30,476 nt of DNA, from contig DAHO01000016.1 of the NCBI GenBank assembly GCA_002498455.1, positions 2,805-33,280 on the forward strand, in the 5' to 3' direction. The number at the start of each line of letters is the position of its first letter. Position 1 is the stretch's first letter. Made by a program: the position numbers and the translations under genes. The notes beneath the pieces are model-generated. The model was not told where the DNA came from, searched no databases, and was given only the letters and a program-made list of their open reading frames with translations. This DNA comes from Euryarchaeota archaeon UBA602. GTDB lineage: Archaea; Thermoplasmatota; Poseidoniia; Poseidoniales; Thalassarchaeaceae. This document shows positions 9,160 to 17,448 of the stretch, in pieces.

Positions 9160-10107
9160 CTAATTCAACTTCGCCCGAACCACGCCGAGGATTGTTTGGT
9201 GCTCTTGCTCTGAAATTGCAAGGGAATTTCGCATATTTTGAAGCATGTTTTCTTCATCTTGACTGACCGTTCCATCTTCCCAAGCGGCTTCCATCGCCGA
9301 ACAGTAGGCCTTGAGGCGATCGTCGAGTCTGTCACAGACCCAATCGAGTTGAACTTCACGTGCAGAATCGAGGCCCAGCATGTCTGCTAGAGAATCTAGC
9401 ATCGCCTGCTCATTCGAATCAACTTCGCCATCTTGCCAGGCTACCTCAAGCATTTGCTTGTACAGAGAAGTGTTTTCGGTATCAGGCTTGACGGCTTCAT
9501 CCCTTGCTTGCTTTTCGAGGGGTTCGGTTTGATGTGGTTCCAAACCCAAATACATCGACATGTCATCCAAAATGGCCTGCTCATCCTTGGTAACGATTCC
9601 ATCTGCCCAGGCGGTTCGAACAATGCTATCGTAGATGGCCAGCCGGTGTTCAAGAGGTAAATCCCGACCATCGATAGAAGTGGTTTGATCGGGCACAGAT
9701 TGTGGTTGAAGTTGATAGGTTCCAGAAGAATCAATGTTGCGTAACAGATCGAGCAAAGCCATGGTGTGATTGTGAAGTGATTTGACATCAACTTCCTCAC
9801 CCTCAAACTTGACCTTACGCATGTGCAAATCATCGACGAGTTCACTTGCAGCCCTGCGACCTTCATTGCTCAATCCATAAACACGACAACGTTGCTTGGC
9901 ACCAGCAACATGACGAGTCTCCTCAAGGATGTGGGCCTTCTCACGAAGCTTTTTGAGCGTACGAGGGAGATGCTTTCTTGCAATGCCTACAGCTTCCGAG
10001 ACGCCGGCTTGGGTCAATTCAGGGCGACCTTCCCATGGATTGTCACCCAGAGGGGTATCCCATAGATGGAGTAAAACACGCTGCTCAACCGTGAGTGTCA
10101 ACAACAT
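9160..10107 (-). CDS. Winged-helix protein with three TerB-like helical repeats
   Basis: The first gene of a minus-strand operon. I prefer the ATG at 10107 (315 residues) to a TTG at 10119. Residues about 1-100 look like a winged-helix DNA-binding domain: LTQAGVSEAVG, then KHLPRTLKKLREK as likely recognition helix, then GAKQRCRVYGLSNEGRRAA as wing and tail. After an acidic linker come three homologous repeats near residues 158-202, 215-260 and 267-314. Each carries AWxDGxV followed by DE or NE two residues on, then QAIL/QAML/NMLQ (AWADGIVTKDEQAIL, AWQDGEVDSNEQAML, AWEDGTVSQDEENML). This is the acidic helical pattern of TerB/DjlA-type domains, often metal-binding. A transcription regulator with a signal- or metal-sensing tail is the natural reading; targets are unknown. 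A palindrome at 10121-10141 just upstream may be its own operator. Confidence 0.7.
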   Translation of the reverse strand: MLLTLTVEQRVLLHLWDTPLGDNPWEGRPELTQAGVSEAVGIARKHLPRTLKKLREKAHILEETRHVAGAKQRCRVYGLSNEGRRAASELVDDLHMRKVKFEGEEVDVKSLHNHTMALLDLLRNIDSSGTYQLQPQSVPDQTTSIDGRDLPLEHRLAIYDSIVRTAWADGIVTKDEQAILDDMSMYLGLEPHQTEPLEKQARDEAVKPDTENTSLYKQMLEVAWQDGEVDSNEQAMLDSLADMLGLDSAREVQLDWVCDRLDDRLKAYCSAMEAAWEDGTVSQDEENMLQNMRNSLAISEQEHQTILGVVRAKLN

Positions 10108-10120
10108 TCCACCCGCCAAA

Positions 10121-10141
10121 ACGACACCTCTAGAGGGTCGT
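10121..10141. promoter_or_regulatory. Palindrome in the divergent promoter of the winged-helix gene and endonuclease gene
   Basis: ACGAC and GTCGT flank a perfect 10-nt palindrome, CCTCTAGAGG, with one unpaired A at 10126. It lies 14 nt upstream of the ATG of the winged-helix gene, in the 119-nt gap between two divergent genes. It is a candidate operator for autoregulation by the winged-helix protein. The rest of the gap holds a weak TATA-like CATAATG at 10170-10176 and a GGAGG at 10185-10189 that precedes no in-frame start; nothing else is evident. Confidence 0.45.
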
Positions 10142-10226
10142 GGTTCGTGATGACTCTTAGGTAATTCGCCATAATGCTACTTCAGGAGGCGTTGCAATCA
10201 AAGGTCGGCAGTCGCGGGGAGATTGC

Positions 10227-11321
10227 ATGGCCGCGAATAGTGCAGGGGGTAGTCGCCTCCCTGTTCCCGTAAAACGTGGGGGCGCCTGGGTTGTTTTGGG
10301 CACCACTGCCAATCGCCTATGGGACAGAGGATGTTTCGGGAGGCCGATTCGGGATGGTGTTCAACTGACCACTGCTGAGGTCCTCTGTGCACATCGTTTG
10401 AGAGGGTTGCCAATCCCACATGCGCAGTGGTTATCCGAGGCATTGGTGGAATGCCCAGATTTATTGCTTGAATGTGAAATCCTTGGCGCACTAAGATTTC
10501 CGGGTGAGAAAGTCGTCCTCGCTGAGAACTTGAGTGCAGCCAATGCCGTGCTTCTTGACCCCCGTTCTTGGGCCCTGAGATGGTCAAGAAATGTCAAGCC
10601 GAAGGAAGCAATGCCATTGGCAGAAATCCGCTGGGTCAAAGCCAGCGATAGCATCGACTGGGATGAATTGGCAGAATGGACAGCAAATATCGAAGCGGGT
10701 GGCAGAATTCCAGAATTGTTGATCATCGATGATGAACACAGTGTGGTGACCTATCGCAGTACGTTCCATCAACCCAATGGTGCTCTTGCAAATCCTTTCA
10801 GAGAACTTGACAATGAACAGCGTAGAATCATCGCGCATGCTTGGTCAGAATCTCGTGAAACTTCAGAAGGAATCTGGCTTGGTATTGAACCAGAAAGATG
10901 GCCAATCAATGGGATTGGAATACGTCTTGAAGGAGGTATATGGCTTTCAGAAATCGAAGGACGTATTGTCAGTCGGATCGTGAACCCAACTATGCCAATT
11001 CCATCTGATGAAGTCGGGAGAAGGGTTGAACTCCTGTCGGATTTACTTTCGAGAGGATTAGCGATTCGTTCCGGATTCAAGTATGGTACTCGTTGGCGTG
11101 CTTATGCAGGTGCAGTCGGTGGGGAACATGCCCCATGGCTAATTGTTCCTGTGGAAGAAGCGCCGACCAATTGGGGTGAGGTCTGCTTGTCAGCAAGACT
11201 CGCGGCCAACGTCAACAAGTCCTGGCTTTGTGCCTACTCCAACTCAAACAACGATTGGAGATATCTCGCAATCGAGAGACCACCGTCGGATTCACGATGG
11301 ATGAATCCTGTCAAGCATTAG
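10227..11321 (+). CDS. endA: tRNA-splicing endonuclease EndA, fused (alpha2-type) form
   Basis: EndA cuts introns from precursor tRNAs at bulge-helix-bulge sites, giving 2',3'-cyclic phosphate ends that RtcB ligates. The C-terminal third has the catalytic module: RSGFKYGTRWRAYAG with Tyr293, GGEHAPWLIVPV with His301, and ARLAANVNKSWLCA with Lys331. This is the Tyr-His-Lys triad with the usual His-Lys spacing of 30. The 364-residue length and an N-terminal half resembling a degenerate EndA unit (LWDRGCFGRPIRDGVQLTTAEVL near residues 31-53) point to the fused two-repeat form acting as a homodimer. The ATG at 10227 has GGGGAG five nt upstream. Its TAG overlaps the M6 protease stop by 4 nt in convergent orientation. 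Archease encoded nearby is its functional neighbour in splicing. Confidence 0.85.
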   Translation: MAANSAGGSRLPVPVKRGGAWVVLGTTANRLWDRGCFGRPIRDGVQLTTAEVLCAHRLRGLPIPHAQWLSEALVECPDLLLECEILGALRFPGEKVVLAENLSAANAVLLDPRSWALRWSRNVKPKEAMPLAEIRWVKASDSIDWDELAEWTANIEAGGRIPELLIIDDEHSVVTYRSTFHQPNGALANPFRELDNEQRRIIAHAWSESRETSEGIWLGIEPERWPINGIGIRLEGGIWLSEIEGRIVSRIVNPTMPIPSDEVGRRVELLSDLLSRGLAIRSGFKYGTRWRAYAGAVGGEHAPWLIVPVEEAPTNWGEVCLSARLAANVNKSWLCAYSNSNNDWRYLAIERPPSDSRWMNPVKH

Positions 11322-13420
11322 AACTGTCGAAGGTTGCCAAACTCATCACTATCGATGTATTCTGGCATAGGTTGGGCCATGATTTGTTCACTAGGCCGTC
11401 GGATCGACATTGGATTTGGTTTCTCTTTCACGCCCTTACGACCACTGCTGATAACCCAGAAAGCCATCAGCACGGAGATCAATTGAACGTTGTTTGCGGG
11501 CTCGGCCAGCCACATCAGTGCCCCTCCAACACTACCGGGTGGCTCGGCCTGTAGTGTGACATTGAATTCCCCGGCCAATCCGAACTCATCGTAGAGTTGG
11601 ACCTTGCCATTTGCAAGCATCCCAGGTGACAACAACCCATTCGGGTTGATTTCCAATTGGATTACACTGCCCGGGCCTAGACTTTGTTGAACACCGGTAC
11701 TGGCAATCCGAGAGAGGGGGCCTTCAATGACGACATCATAAGTCGTGTACCCTGTCCCATCAAACGACAAAACATGCTCAAGGGTGACGATTTCTGTGAC
11801 ATCAATTTGGCCCTCCATCACTTCAGGAATCAAACGATTGCTGACAATGGACCATTCGATTTTGATATCAGTTGCAGGATTCTGTGTTCCACAACCAAGG
11901 GTACCTTCGATGTATCCTGTAGTTCCGGGCGTAGCAGATTCAGAGAAAGCGAGATAGAATTCACTGGTTTCCCCCACATCAAGCATTCTAGCACCAACCA
12001 AGGAAACTATGCGACCATCCGAACTGGTCAGTTGGGACCAAGGCATACACTCTTGTTTGGCCGTGTAGGTAATCGGTACGTTCTCGTTTCCTAAGAGGCG
12101 CGTAGGCGTCCTCGGTGGCATGATTTCGGCATGACCTGGCCCTGGATGCGAGACCGTGATATCGGTTCCACTGCTGTCGAAGGAATCAATGGTGACGGTC
12201 CATGGAACCAATCTCCCATGTCCATCCCGAATTTGGATTCCATCAGCCCCAAATGTACCCGAAGTGAAAATGTCACCTTCGTCATCATCAATCCCATTCT
12301 CCAAACTGGCATCTTGATCTGCTTCGATGACTTTCAGGTATGCATGCTCTGGATCGCGATTCACTTCATTATGCTCAAAGTCAGCGTGGTGACGATCTTC
12401 CTGAGTGACTAGTAGACCATGTGCGGGCAAATCACGATCAAACCCAGAATCGATGCGAGTTTCCATCCAAATGTATTCACCTGGTGCAATGGTAAACCGT
12501 ACCGTTCCAGCATTGGGGACATGAGGCAATATCGTATAGGATTGATTTTCGGCGACCAATGCACCAACCGACAAGTCCAGTGGTTCAACCGCGCCAATCA
12601 AATCCAATGTACCTGAAGTGGGTAATGCGGGAGTTCGACCGTTGCCATTCCAATTTCCACTGGCCATAATGTCCCAAGCACCCACGCCACTCCAATCACT
12701 GCTGGGAACTGCTGTATGTACATCATACAAATCGACAGCACCCATCATATGGAGCATCTCGTGAATCATCGTGCCCAAACCATTCGAGGAAAACGAAGCC
12801 ATGGTATATGCACCAATTGACTTCCCACCGACTTCAAACCCGGGTGATAGTGGAGCGTAGTGGCTCCAGATGGAGTTCTGTCCACCTCCATCTTCTTGCG
12901 CACCACCGGTATGAATCACTAACAGTCGATCCACCCATCCATCATTATCGAAATCATAGGGAGCCATGTCAACATTGTCAAAAGTCTCTGTGAGAGCTTC
13001 CTCAACCAAACCGGCAGGGCCCCCCGTACTCGCATCACCAACATCGCGTTCAGCGCCCGAATCGCTTCCATAGGCTGCTTCCGAATGGTGCGCTGTATGA
13101 ATGGTCGATTGGATATCGGCGGTAAGTGTTGAGCGCCCATTACTAATTTCCGAAAAATACGTCGCCGCAGAGTTGGCACCCATCAACATCGAGTTGGCGC
13201 GATCTACAGTATTGCTGTTCGCAGGTGAATCAGGGAATTGAACAATGACTACCAACCAGCGTTCATCATCCTGCATCTCTACGATCTCTGCATCATTGGT
13301 CATGATGACCTCTTCACGTATCGCATCAAAAATTGGCATGTACAGATGAGGTTGCCCTGCAAGCCATTGTCCAGCCAAGACAATGGCAATGGCGACGGCA
13401 ACCCGGACAAGCCGACTCAT
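11318..13420 (-). CDS. Secreted, membrane-anchored M6-type metalloprotease (immune inhibitor A-like)
   Basis: A zinc-dependent protease acting outside the cell. I prefer the ATG at 13420 (700 residues), which starts directly with a signal peptide (MSRLVRVAVAIAIVLAGQW); a GTG at 13456 would add 12 residues in front. From the ATG, the zinc site is at 220-224 in GTMIHEMLHMMGAVDLYD, matching the M6 HExxHxxGxxDLYD pattern, followed by the Met-turn-like GAWDIMASGNWNG at about 248-260. Upstream, DNDGWVDRLLVIHTGGAQEDGG and SIWSHY also fit M6. The C-terminal half is beta-rich and lacks motifs I can name. One hydrophobic stretch (NNVQLISVLMAFWVISS) near residue 650 should anchor it, leaving a short cytoplasmic tail. 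It is last in a run with tatC and an anchor protein, 63 nt after tatC. No twin-arginine signal is present, so it is probably Sec-exported. Confidence 0.82.
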   Translation of the reverse strand: MSRLVRVAVAIAIVLAGQWLAGQPHLYMPIFDAIREEVIMTNDAEIVEMQDDERWLVVIVQFPDSPANSNTVDRANSMLMGANSAATYFSEISNGRSTLTADIQSTIHTAHHSEAAYGSDSGAERDVGDASTGGPAGLVEEALTETFDNVDMAPYDFDNDGWVDRLLVIHTGGAQEDGGGQNSIWSHYAPLSPGFEVGGKSIGAYTMASFSSNGLGTMIHEMLHMMGAVDLYDVHTAVPSSDWSGVGAWDIMASGNWNGNGRTPALPTSGTLDLIGAVEPLDLSVGALVAENQSYTILPHVPNAGTVRFTIAPGEYIWMETRIDSGFDRDLPAHGLLVTQEDRHHADFEHNEVNRDPEHAYLKVIEADQDASLENGIDDDEGDIFTSGTFGADGIQIRDGHGRLVPWTVTIDSFDSSGTDITVSHPGPGHAEIMPPRTPTRLLGNENVPITYTAKQECMPWSQLTSSDGRIVSLVGARMLDVGETSEFYLAFSESATPGTTGYIEGTLGCGTQNPATDIKIEWSIVSNRLIPEVMEGQIDVTEIVTLEHVLSFDGTGYTTYDVVIEGPLSRIASTGVQQSLGPGSVIQLEINPNGLLSPGMLANGKVQLYDEFGLAGEFNVTLQAEPPGSVGGALMWLAEPANNVQLISVLMAFWVISSGRKGVKEKPNPMSIRRPSEQIMAQPMPEYIDSDEFGNLRQF

Positions 13421-13483
13421 ATTCACTGCGAGAACAGCGTAATCCTTCAAGCCCACGCCTAGAAGATTGCTGAAAACATCACA

Positions 13484-14587
13484 TTAATCGCCAAAAACTA
13501 GACCATGAAGTGTCGATTCACGCTCTGTGATATCGTCGGGTACATCCAACCAGTTGAGGCCCGTCAAATGGCAACTGCGTGCCTGAATGGATTGACGGAA
13601 GTTGACAGGCAATGGAGTGCCGTTGCATCCACTGATAATCAACTCACTGACATCATTCCGCACAATTGCATCTAGAAGGGCATCTCTAGCATCATCGTCT
13701 AGGCACAATGCTTGGGTTTCAACCCAACCAAGGTGACTAGGAGCTCCGGCCGATGGCACCTTTGGACAAGCACCTTCACAATGACACATGGCAAACAATT
13801 TGCGATGCAATACTCCATCTGAATCGAATACAGGTTCTGGTGATCTAGCCGCATCAGAAAGAACGGATTCAGGGGCGCTACGAACAAAGATTTCTGGTAA
13901 CAAGACAAGCATGATGGCAAGCGTGAACCAGATGCCATCTAAAGCAGATGGACCCACCAACCACCAAAGGAACAGAACGGAGCCGTGTACTCGAATTTTG
14001 AAAGGATCTATAGTTTCGCCATTCAATAGAGAATACAATCTAGCGAAGGCCAATCCGATAATCGAAATAATCGTCAAGAAAATCCACCATGAAATACCAA
14101 TGCCCACCTCAAACAACAGTACAGCATCATAACTGGGATTGATTCCATCAATTCCACCAAATTCCCCCGCACTCTCAATCGCAAGGGGGTACCCCCAAAC
14201 CCACCAATATATGGCTGCGACCAAGGCAATCGAGCCACCTCCAGCAGTGACATTTCGAACCCATCTTCGCTCACTGGGTAGCAAACCCCCGCGAGAAAAC
14301 GCTAGGAGTTGATGAATGGCAAAAGGCATCGTGGTAAGAAGGGCCATCAGTGCAATCATTGACCAGCGTGTCGCCATCCATCCGTGTGGATCATAGATGG
14401 TCACCACACTACTTTGTGCAGAGGATGGAAGGGCTGACAGCCAACCTTCAAGCAAAGGATCAATTTGAGTCCACCAAACCACTGTTGAAATGCTGAGAAC
14501 AAGTAGTAAGCCAGTACCTCGAGCCGTCAACTCATCAAAGTGATCACGCAGGGGTTTTTCCGCATCCCTGGAGAGGCGAAGGGTCAT
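13484..14587 (-). CDS. tatC: TatC twin-arginine translocase subunit with a cysteine-rich C-terminal extension
   Basis: TatC is the signal-peptide receptor of the Tat pathway, which moves folded proteins across the membrane. The 367-residue product has six likely membrane helices within residues 25-236. TatC signatures are DHFDELTARG at 15-24 (the HLxELRxR region before TM1) and MPFAIHQLLAFSRGGLLPSERR at 87-108, with Glu106 in the cytoplasmic-loop position typical of TatC. Canonical TatC ends soon after TM6. Here about 130 further residues follow, with cysteines at 268, 270, 274, 295, 321 and 339, including a CHCEGACP cluster. I do not recognise that tail. It follows the anchor-protein gene by 9 nt, suggesting one transcript. 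No TatA is in the window, and none of the exported proteins here shows a twin-arginine signal. Confidence 0.8.
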   Translation of the reverse strand: MTLRLSRDAEKPLRDHFDELTARGTGLLLVLSISTVVWWTQIDPLLEGWLSALPSSAQSSVVTIYDPHGWMATRWSMIALMALLTTMPFAIHQLLAFSRGGLLPSERRWVRNVTAGGGSIALVAAIYWWVWGYPLAIESAGEFGGIDGINPSYDAVLLFEVGIGISWWIFLTIISIIGLAFARLYSLLNGETIDPFKIRVHGSVLFLWWLVGPSALDGIWFTLAIMLVLLPEIFVRSAPESVLSDAARSPEPVFDSDGVLHRKLFAMCHCEGACPKVPSAGAPSHLGWVETQALCLDDDARDALLDAIVRNDVSELIISGCNGTPLPVNFRQSIQARSCHLTGLNWLDVPDDITERESTLHGLVFGD

Positions 14588-14596
14588 GCTTCACCC

Positions 14597-15592
14597 TCAC
14601 ATCATGTCCTTGTGTGTCGGAGGTGTTTTCGCTGCCAAAATTGTACGATATACACCATAAGCAGCCCAAACGCTACAGAAGAGAGATGGAGCCCACAGGT
14701 AGACGGCTGCATCAGCTGAAAGCCAATACAAACCGAGTAAGGCGAAGCCGACAGAAAGCAAACCTCGACGCAATCCTTCAGGATATGCCAGTTGGCGGTC
14801 CAGATGTGCAGGTCCAGTCTGATACTTGCGTTCAAGAATTTCTTTCTGAACAATCGAACCAACCAAAAGGGCAGTCAGTGTCATGAAAAACCAAGAGATT
14901 CCATTTCGCATGACATCTTCTGAGATGGCTTTCTGTCGCTCGATTTCAAGAGCTTCGGCATCAACCTCTTGATCGAATAGACTCTGGTCTCCAGAGGACA
15001 AAACTCGAGTGCTCTGATCGCTGGAAGATTCGGTTGCACTTGGAGAATTGATGACGAAGGAAAGGGCGTTCCAATGGTCATCGGAATTGGGTGCACCATC
15101 GTTGTTAACCATGTTGCCAATCACCCAAAATGCGACATCACCGATATCGGTGGAGGGAGCAGTCCACGTGAATGTCCAAGTTGCAGGTGAGGTGTAATCA
15201 GCCTGTGTGATTCCAGAAGATGTTGAGGTTGCTTCCTTGTCTTCTCCACTGTCCTTTTCCGGGCGGATTAGTTGGTCTTCATCCCATGAGAACGTACCAA
15301 CTCCTTCTGTGGACAAGAAGAAGCCACCACCAGGATTGGACGCATGCTCCAAAGAAAGGGTCATGGTGTACGCTTGGTCAACTTGGTAAGCATGGGGAGC
15401 ACCTGTCAATTTGACCAAGGTTGCCGTGTTGGGTGAAGCGGCATGGCAGGTACATCCTGCTCTCCAAGTCGGATCCCCTGTGCCGTCATCATTGGTATCA
15501 GATGGAGGACCCAAATGCATGGCCATGCCGGGGCCAGCCATCAACAGCAGGAGTGAGATAAGAAGTGCCAGCCGCAGTGAATAGCGTGACAT
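14597..15592 (-). CDS. Exported membrane protein with a Reeler/choice-of-anchor-like domain
   Basis: The 331-residue protein begins with a signal peptide (MSRYSLRLALLISLLLLMAGPGMA). A beta-rich extracytoplasmic domain follows at about residues 25-185. It opens with a GCTCHAAS segment (Cys47, Cys49, His50), then TLVKLTGAPHAYQVDQAYTMTLSLEH and GGGFFLS. This order resembles the Reeler/choice-of-anchor V type of surface domain, which often starts with a Cys-Cys-His cluster; here it is CxCH rather than a c-heme CxxCH. Three membrane helices at about 231-249, 277-293 and 296-318 anchor it. Function is unknown. It is first in a run with tatC (9 nt) and the M6 protease. Upstream, at 15642-15669, a strong hairpin separates it from pntB. 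Confidence 0.65.
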   Translation of the reverse strand: MSRYSLRLALLISLLLLMAGPGMAMHLGPPSDTNDDGTGDPTWRAGCTCHAASPNTATLVKLTGAPHAYQVDQAYTMTLSLEHASNPGGGFFLSTEGVGTFSWDEDQLIRPEKDSGEDKEATSTSSGITQADYTSPATWTFTWTAPSTDIGDVAFWVIGNMVNNDGAPNSDDHWNALSFVINSPSATESSSDQSTRVLSSGDQSLFDQEVDAEALEIERQKAISEDVMRNGISWFFMTLTALLVGSIVQKEILERKYQTGPAHLDRQLAYPEGLRRGLLSVGFALLGLYWLSADAAVYLWAPSLFCSVWAAYGVYRTILAAKTPPTHKDMM

Positions 15593-15641
15593 GCTGAAGC
15601 CTCTGTTCGCTTCGACCCGTCGCCCATCCTTAAGGTTGCTT

Positions 15642-15669
15642 CACTGTAGTGCCCTTAGGGCACACAGTG
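15642..15669. terminator. Strong imperfect hairpin between pntB and the anchor-protein gene
   Basis: Arms CACTGT-A-GTGCCC and GGGCAC-ACAGTG are reverse complements, giving 12 bp with one bulged A at 15648 and a TTA loop. It lies 8 nt beyond the pntB stop on the minus strand and 50 nt before the start of the next minus-strand gene. The position suits a transcript-end or processing element of the pnt operon. No long T-run follows, so it could equally be an operator for the downstream gene. Confidence 0.5.
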
Positions 15670-15677
15670 GGTGGAGT

Positions 15678-17123
15678 TCACAGTTCCTTGATGGCCGAGT
15701 TCAATTCGTTCATCATCTTCTTTCCGTCGCCAAAGAGCATCATTGTCTTGTCCTCATAGAACAAGTCGTTGTCGACCCCTGCATATCCAACGGACAAGCT
15801 GCGCTTGATGATGACCACCACTCGTGCCTTGTCAGCATCGATGATTGGCATGCCACCGAGTGGACCCTCGCCACTTCGTGCAACCGGGTTGACCGTATCG
15901 TTGGCACCAATCACGAGAGCCACGTCGCATTCCGGTAGTTCAGAGTTGATTTCGTCCATCTCAATGAGCTGCTCATAGGGAACGTTGGCTTCAGCCAGTA
16001 GGACGTTCATGTGTCCTGGCATTCGACCCGCGACCGGATGAATTCCGTAACTGACCTCAACCCCTTCCGCTTCTAGCAAATCAGCGAATTCCTTGACTGC
16101 GTGTTGTGCTTGACTGACCGCCATTCCATAACCGGGGATGATGACACATTTGCTGATGCCATCACAGACCATGGCGACTTCTTCTGGATCGCTACCGACC
16201 TTGGTTCGAGTAACAGTTTCTTTACCTCCACCGCCGAATGATTTGAACAGAACCGCCGAAAGTGTGCGGTTCATCGCCTTGCACATGATGAAAGTCAAAA
16301 TTAGACCCGCTGCACCAACCATCGAACCGGCGATAATCAGCACATTATTTCCGATGACGAATCCAGTAAATGCCGCTGCAATTCCAGACATTGAGTTGAG
16401 TAGACTGACCACGACGGGCATGTCTGCACCACCGATAGGCAATACAAACAGAACGCCAAGCAGTGATGAGGTACCGACCAAGTAGTACACATATTCCTTC
16501 TCGGTCGGGTTCTGAATTGTCAACACAATCAAAGCCAGAGAAGCAATCAGTAGAATTCCTTTGACAACATTCAACCAAGGTGGGCCCCAAGTCGGGAAGT
16601 TGACCCACTTTCGACGACCACGATCATCTTTCTTGGTAAAGGGAATGTAGAATCCGCCCATCAACTTGCCCATGGCCATGAGGCTACCCGTCAAAGTGAG
16701 CCAACCGACGAGACCGGAAAGACCGATGGCAATCCAAGTTGCATAGAGTTCAACGCCTGCATCTGGAACATTTTCTTTCTGGAGGCGATCTAAGACCTCG
16801 GAGAACCCAACTAGAGCCGATGCACCACCGCCAAATCCATTGAACAAAGCCACCAGTTCGGGCATACCTGTCATTTCGACACGAATGGCGAGCCAAGCAC
16901 CGATGACTGTGCCAATGATGAGACCGCCCGCAATCAGTTCGAGACCAATCAGGCCATCGGAATACAATTTGGCCATCGTAACCAATACGGCAAGCATCAT
17001 TCCGTATGCTCCCAATCGGTTGCCTTGTGGTGCAGTACGCGGACTCGACAATCGCTTAATTCCGAGGATGAAGAGTGCAGCAGACACCAAATATCCGACG
17101 TCCCATACAACCGGGTCGACCAT
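15678..17123 (-). CDS. pntB: NAD(P) transhydrogenase subunit beta (PntB)
   Basis: PntB holds most of the proton channel (dII) and the NADP(H)-binding domain (dIII) of the proton-translocating transhydrogenase, which uses the ion gradient to make NADPH from NADH. I prefer the ATG at 17123 (481 residues; a TTG at 17156 would overlap pntAB). Multiple membrane helices fill about the first 270 residues. The dIII domain carries canonical motifs: GYGMAVSQAQHAV, IHPVAGRMPGHMNVLLAEA, VIGANDTVNPVA, then IIKRSLSVGYAGVDN and LFGDGKKM near the C-terminus. It starts 1 nt after the pntAB stop, so translation of the two is probably coupled. Confidence 0.95.
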   Translation of the reverse strand: MVDPVVWDVGYLVSAALFILGIKRLSSPRTAPQGNRLGAYGMMLAVLVTMAKLYSDGLIGLELIAGGLIIGTVIGAWLAIRVEMTGMPELVALFNGFGGGASALVGFSEVLDRLQKENVPDAGVELYATWIAIGLSGLVGWLTLTGSLMAMGKLMGGFYIPFTKKDDRGRRKWVNFPTWGPPWLNVVKGILLIASLALIVLTIQNPTEKEYVYYLVGTSSLLGVLFVLPIGGADMPVVVSLLNSMSGIAAAFTGFVIGNNVLIIAGSMVGAAGLILTFIMCKAMNRTLSAVLFKSFGGGGKETVTRTKVGSDPEEVAMVCDGISKCVIIPGYGMAVSQAQHAVKEFADLLEAEGVEVSYGIHPVAGRMPGHMNVLLAEANVPYEQLIEMDEINSELPECDVALVIGANDTVNPVARSGEGPLGGMPIIDADKARVVVIIKRSLSVGYAGVDNDLFYEDKTMMLFGDGKKMMNELNSAIKEL

Positions 17124-17124
17124 T

Positions 17125-17448
17125 TCAGTCACCTCCCCGCTTCTTCTTTCCAGCAATCATCTCCAGCATTCTGTTGGTAACCATGAATCCGCCAACGACG
17201 TTGATTGTAGCCATCACCAGAGCAGCGAAAGCCAACCAAGCGGCGGTACCGGGGTTACCGTCGTTCCAACTGTTGTTATTCAATAGAATCAAAGCACCGA
17301 CTACGGTAATCCCAGAAATCGCGTTAGCACCGGACATCAACGGAGTGTGTAGAGTCGGCGGTACCTTGCTAATCAATTCAAATCCAAGGAAAATTGCCAA
17401 AACAAAAACCGTAATGCTACCAATCAATGCTGCAAGGGTCAAACTCAT
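17125..17448 (-). CDS. pntAB: NAD(P) transhydrogenase subunit alpha part 2 (PntAB)
   Basis: A small membrane subunit supplying helices to the dII proton channel; in E. coli this segment is fused to PntA, whereas here, as in Rhodospirillum rubrum, it is separate. I prefer the ATG at 17448 (107 residues), whose ATGA overlaps the pntAA stop; an upstream TTG would give a non-hydrophobic leader. Sequence landmarks are MSLTLAALIGSITVFVLA, FLGFELISKVPPTLHTPLMSG with the conserved KVPPxLHTPLMSGxNAISG motif, and a final helix before a basic KKKRGG tail. There are three membrane segments, at about 3-22, 36-55 and 68-90. Confidence 0.93.
   Translation of the reverse strand: MSLTLAALIGSITVFVLAIFLGFELISKVPPTLHTPLMSGANAISGITVVGALILLNNNSWNDGNPGTAAWLAFAALVMATINVVGGFMVTNRMLEMIAGKKKRGGD

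Noticed and set aside
10185..10189. GGAGG as a ribosome-binding site for a gene starting near 10192
   Set aside because: The nearby TTG is out of frame with the endonuclease and opens no supported gene.
13421..13456. GTG start at 13456 for the M6 protease
   Set aside because: The ATG at 13420 begins directly with a well-formed signal peptide.
14597..15592. Possible c-type heme site in GCTCH
   Set aside because: Spacing is Cys-x-Cys-His, not Cys-x-x-Cys-His, so heme c attachment cannot be claimed.
16840..17286. 148-residue plus-strand open frame across pntB/pntAB
   Set aside because: It lies fully over two confidently identified transhydrogenase genes on the other strand and shows no domain.
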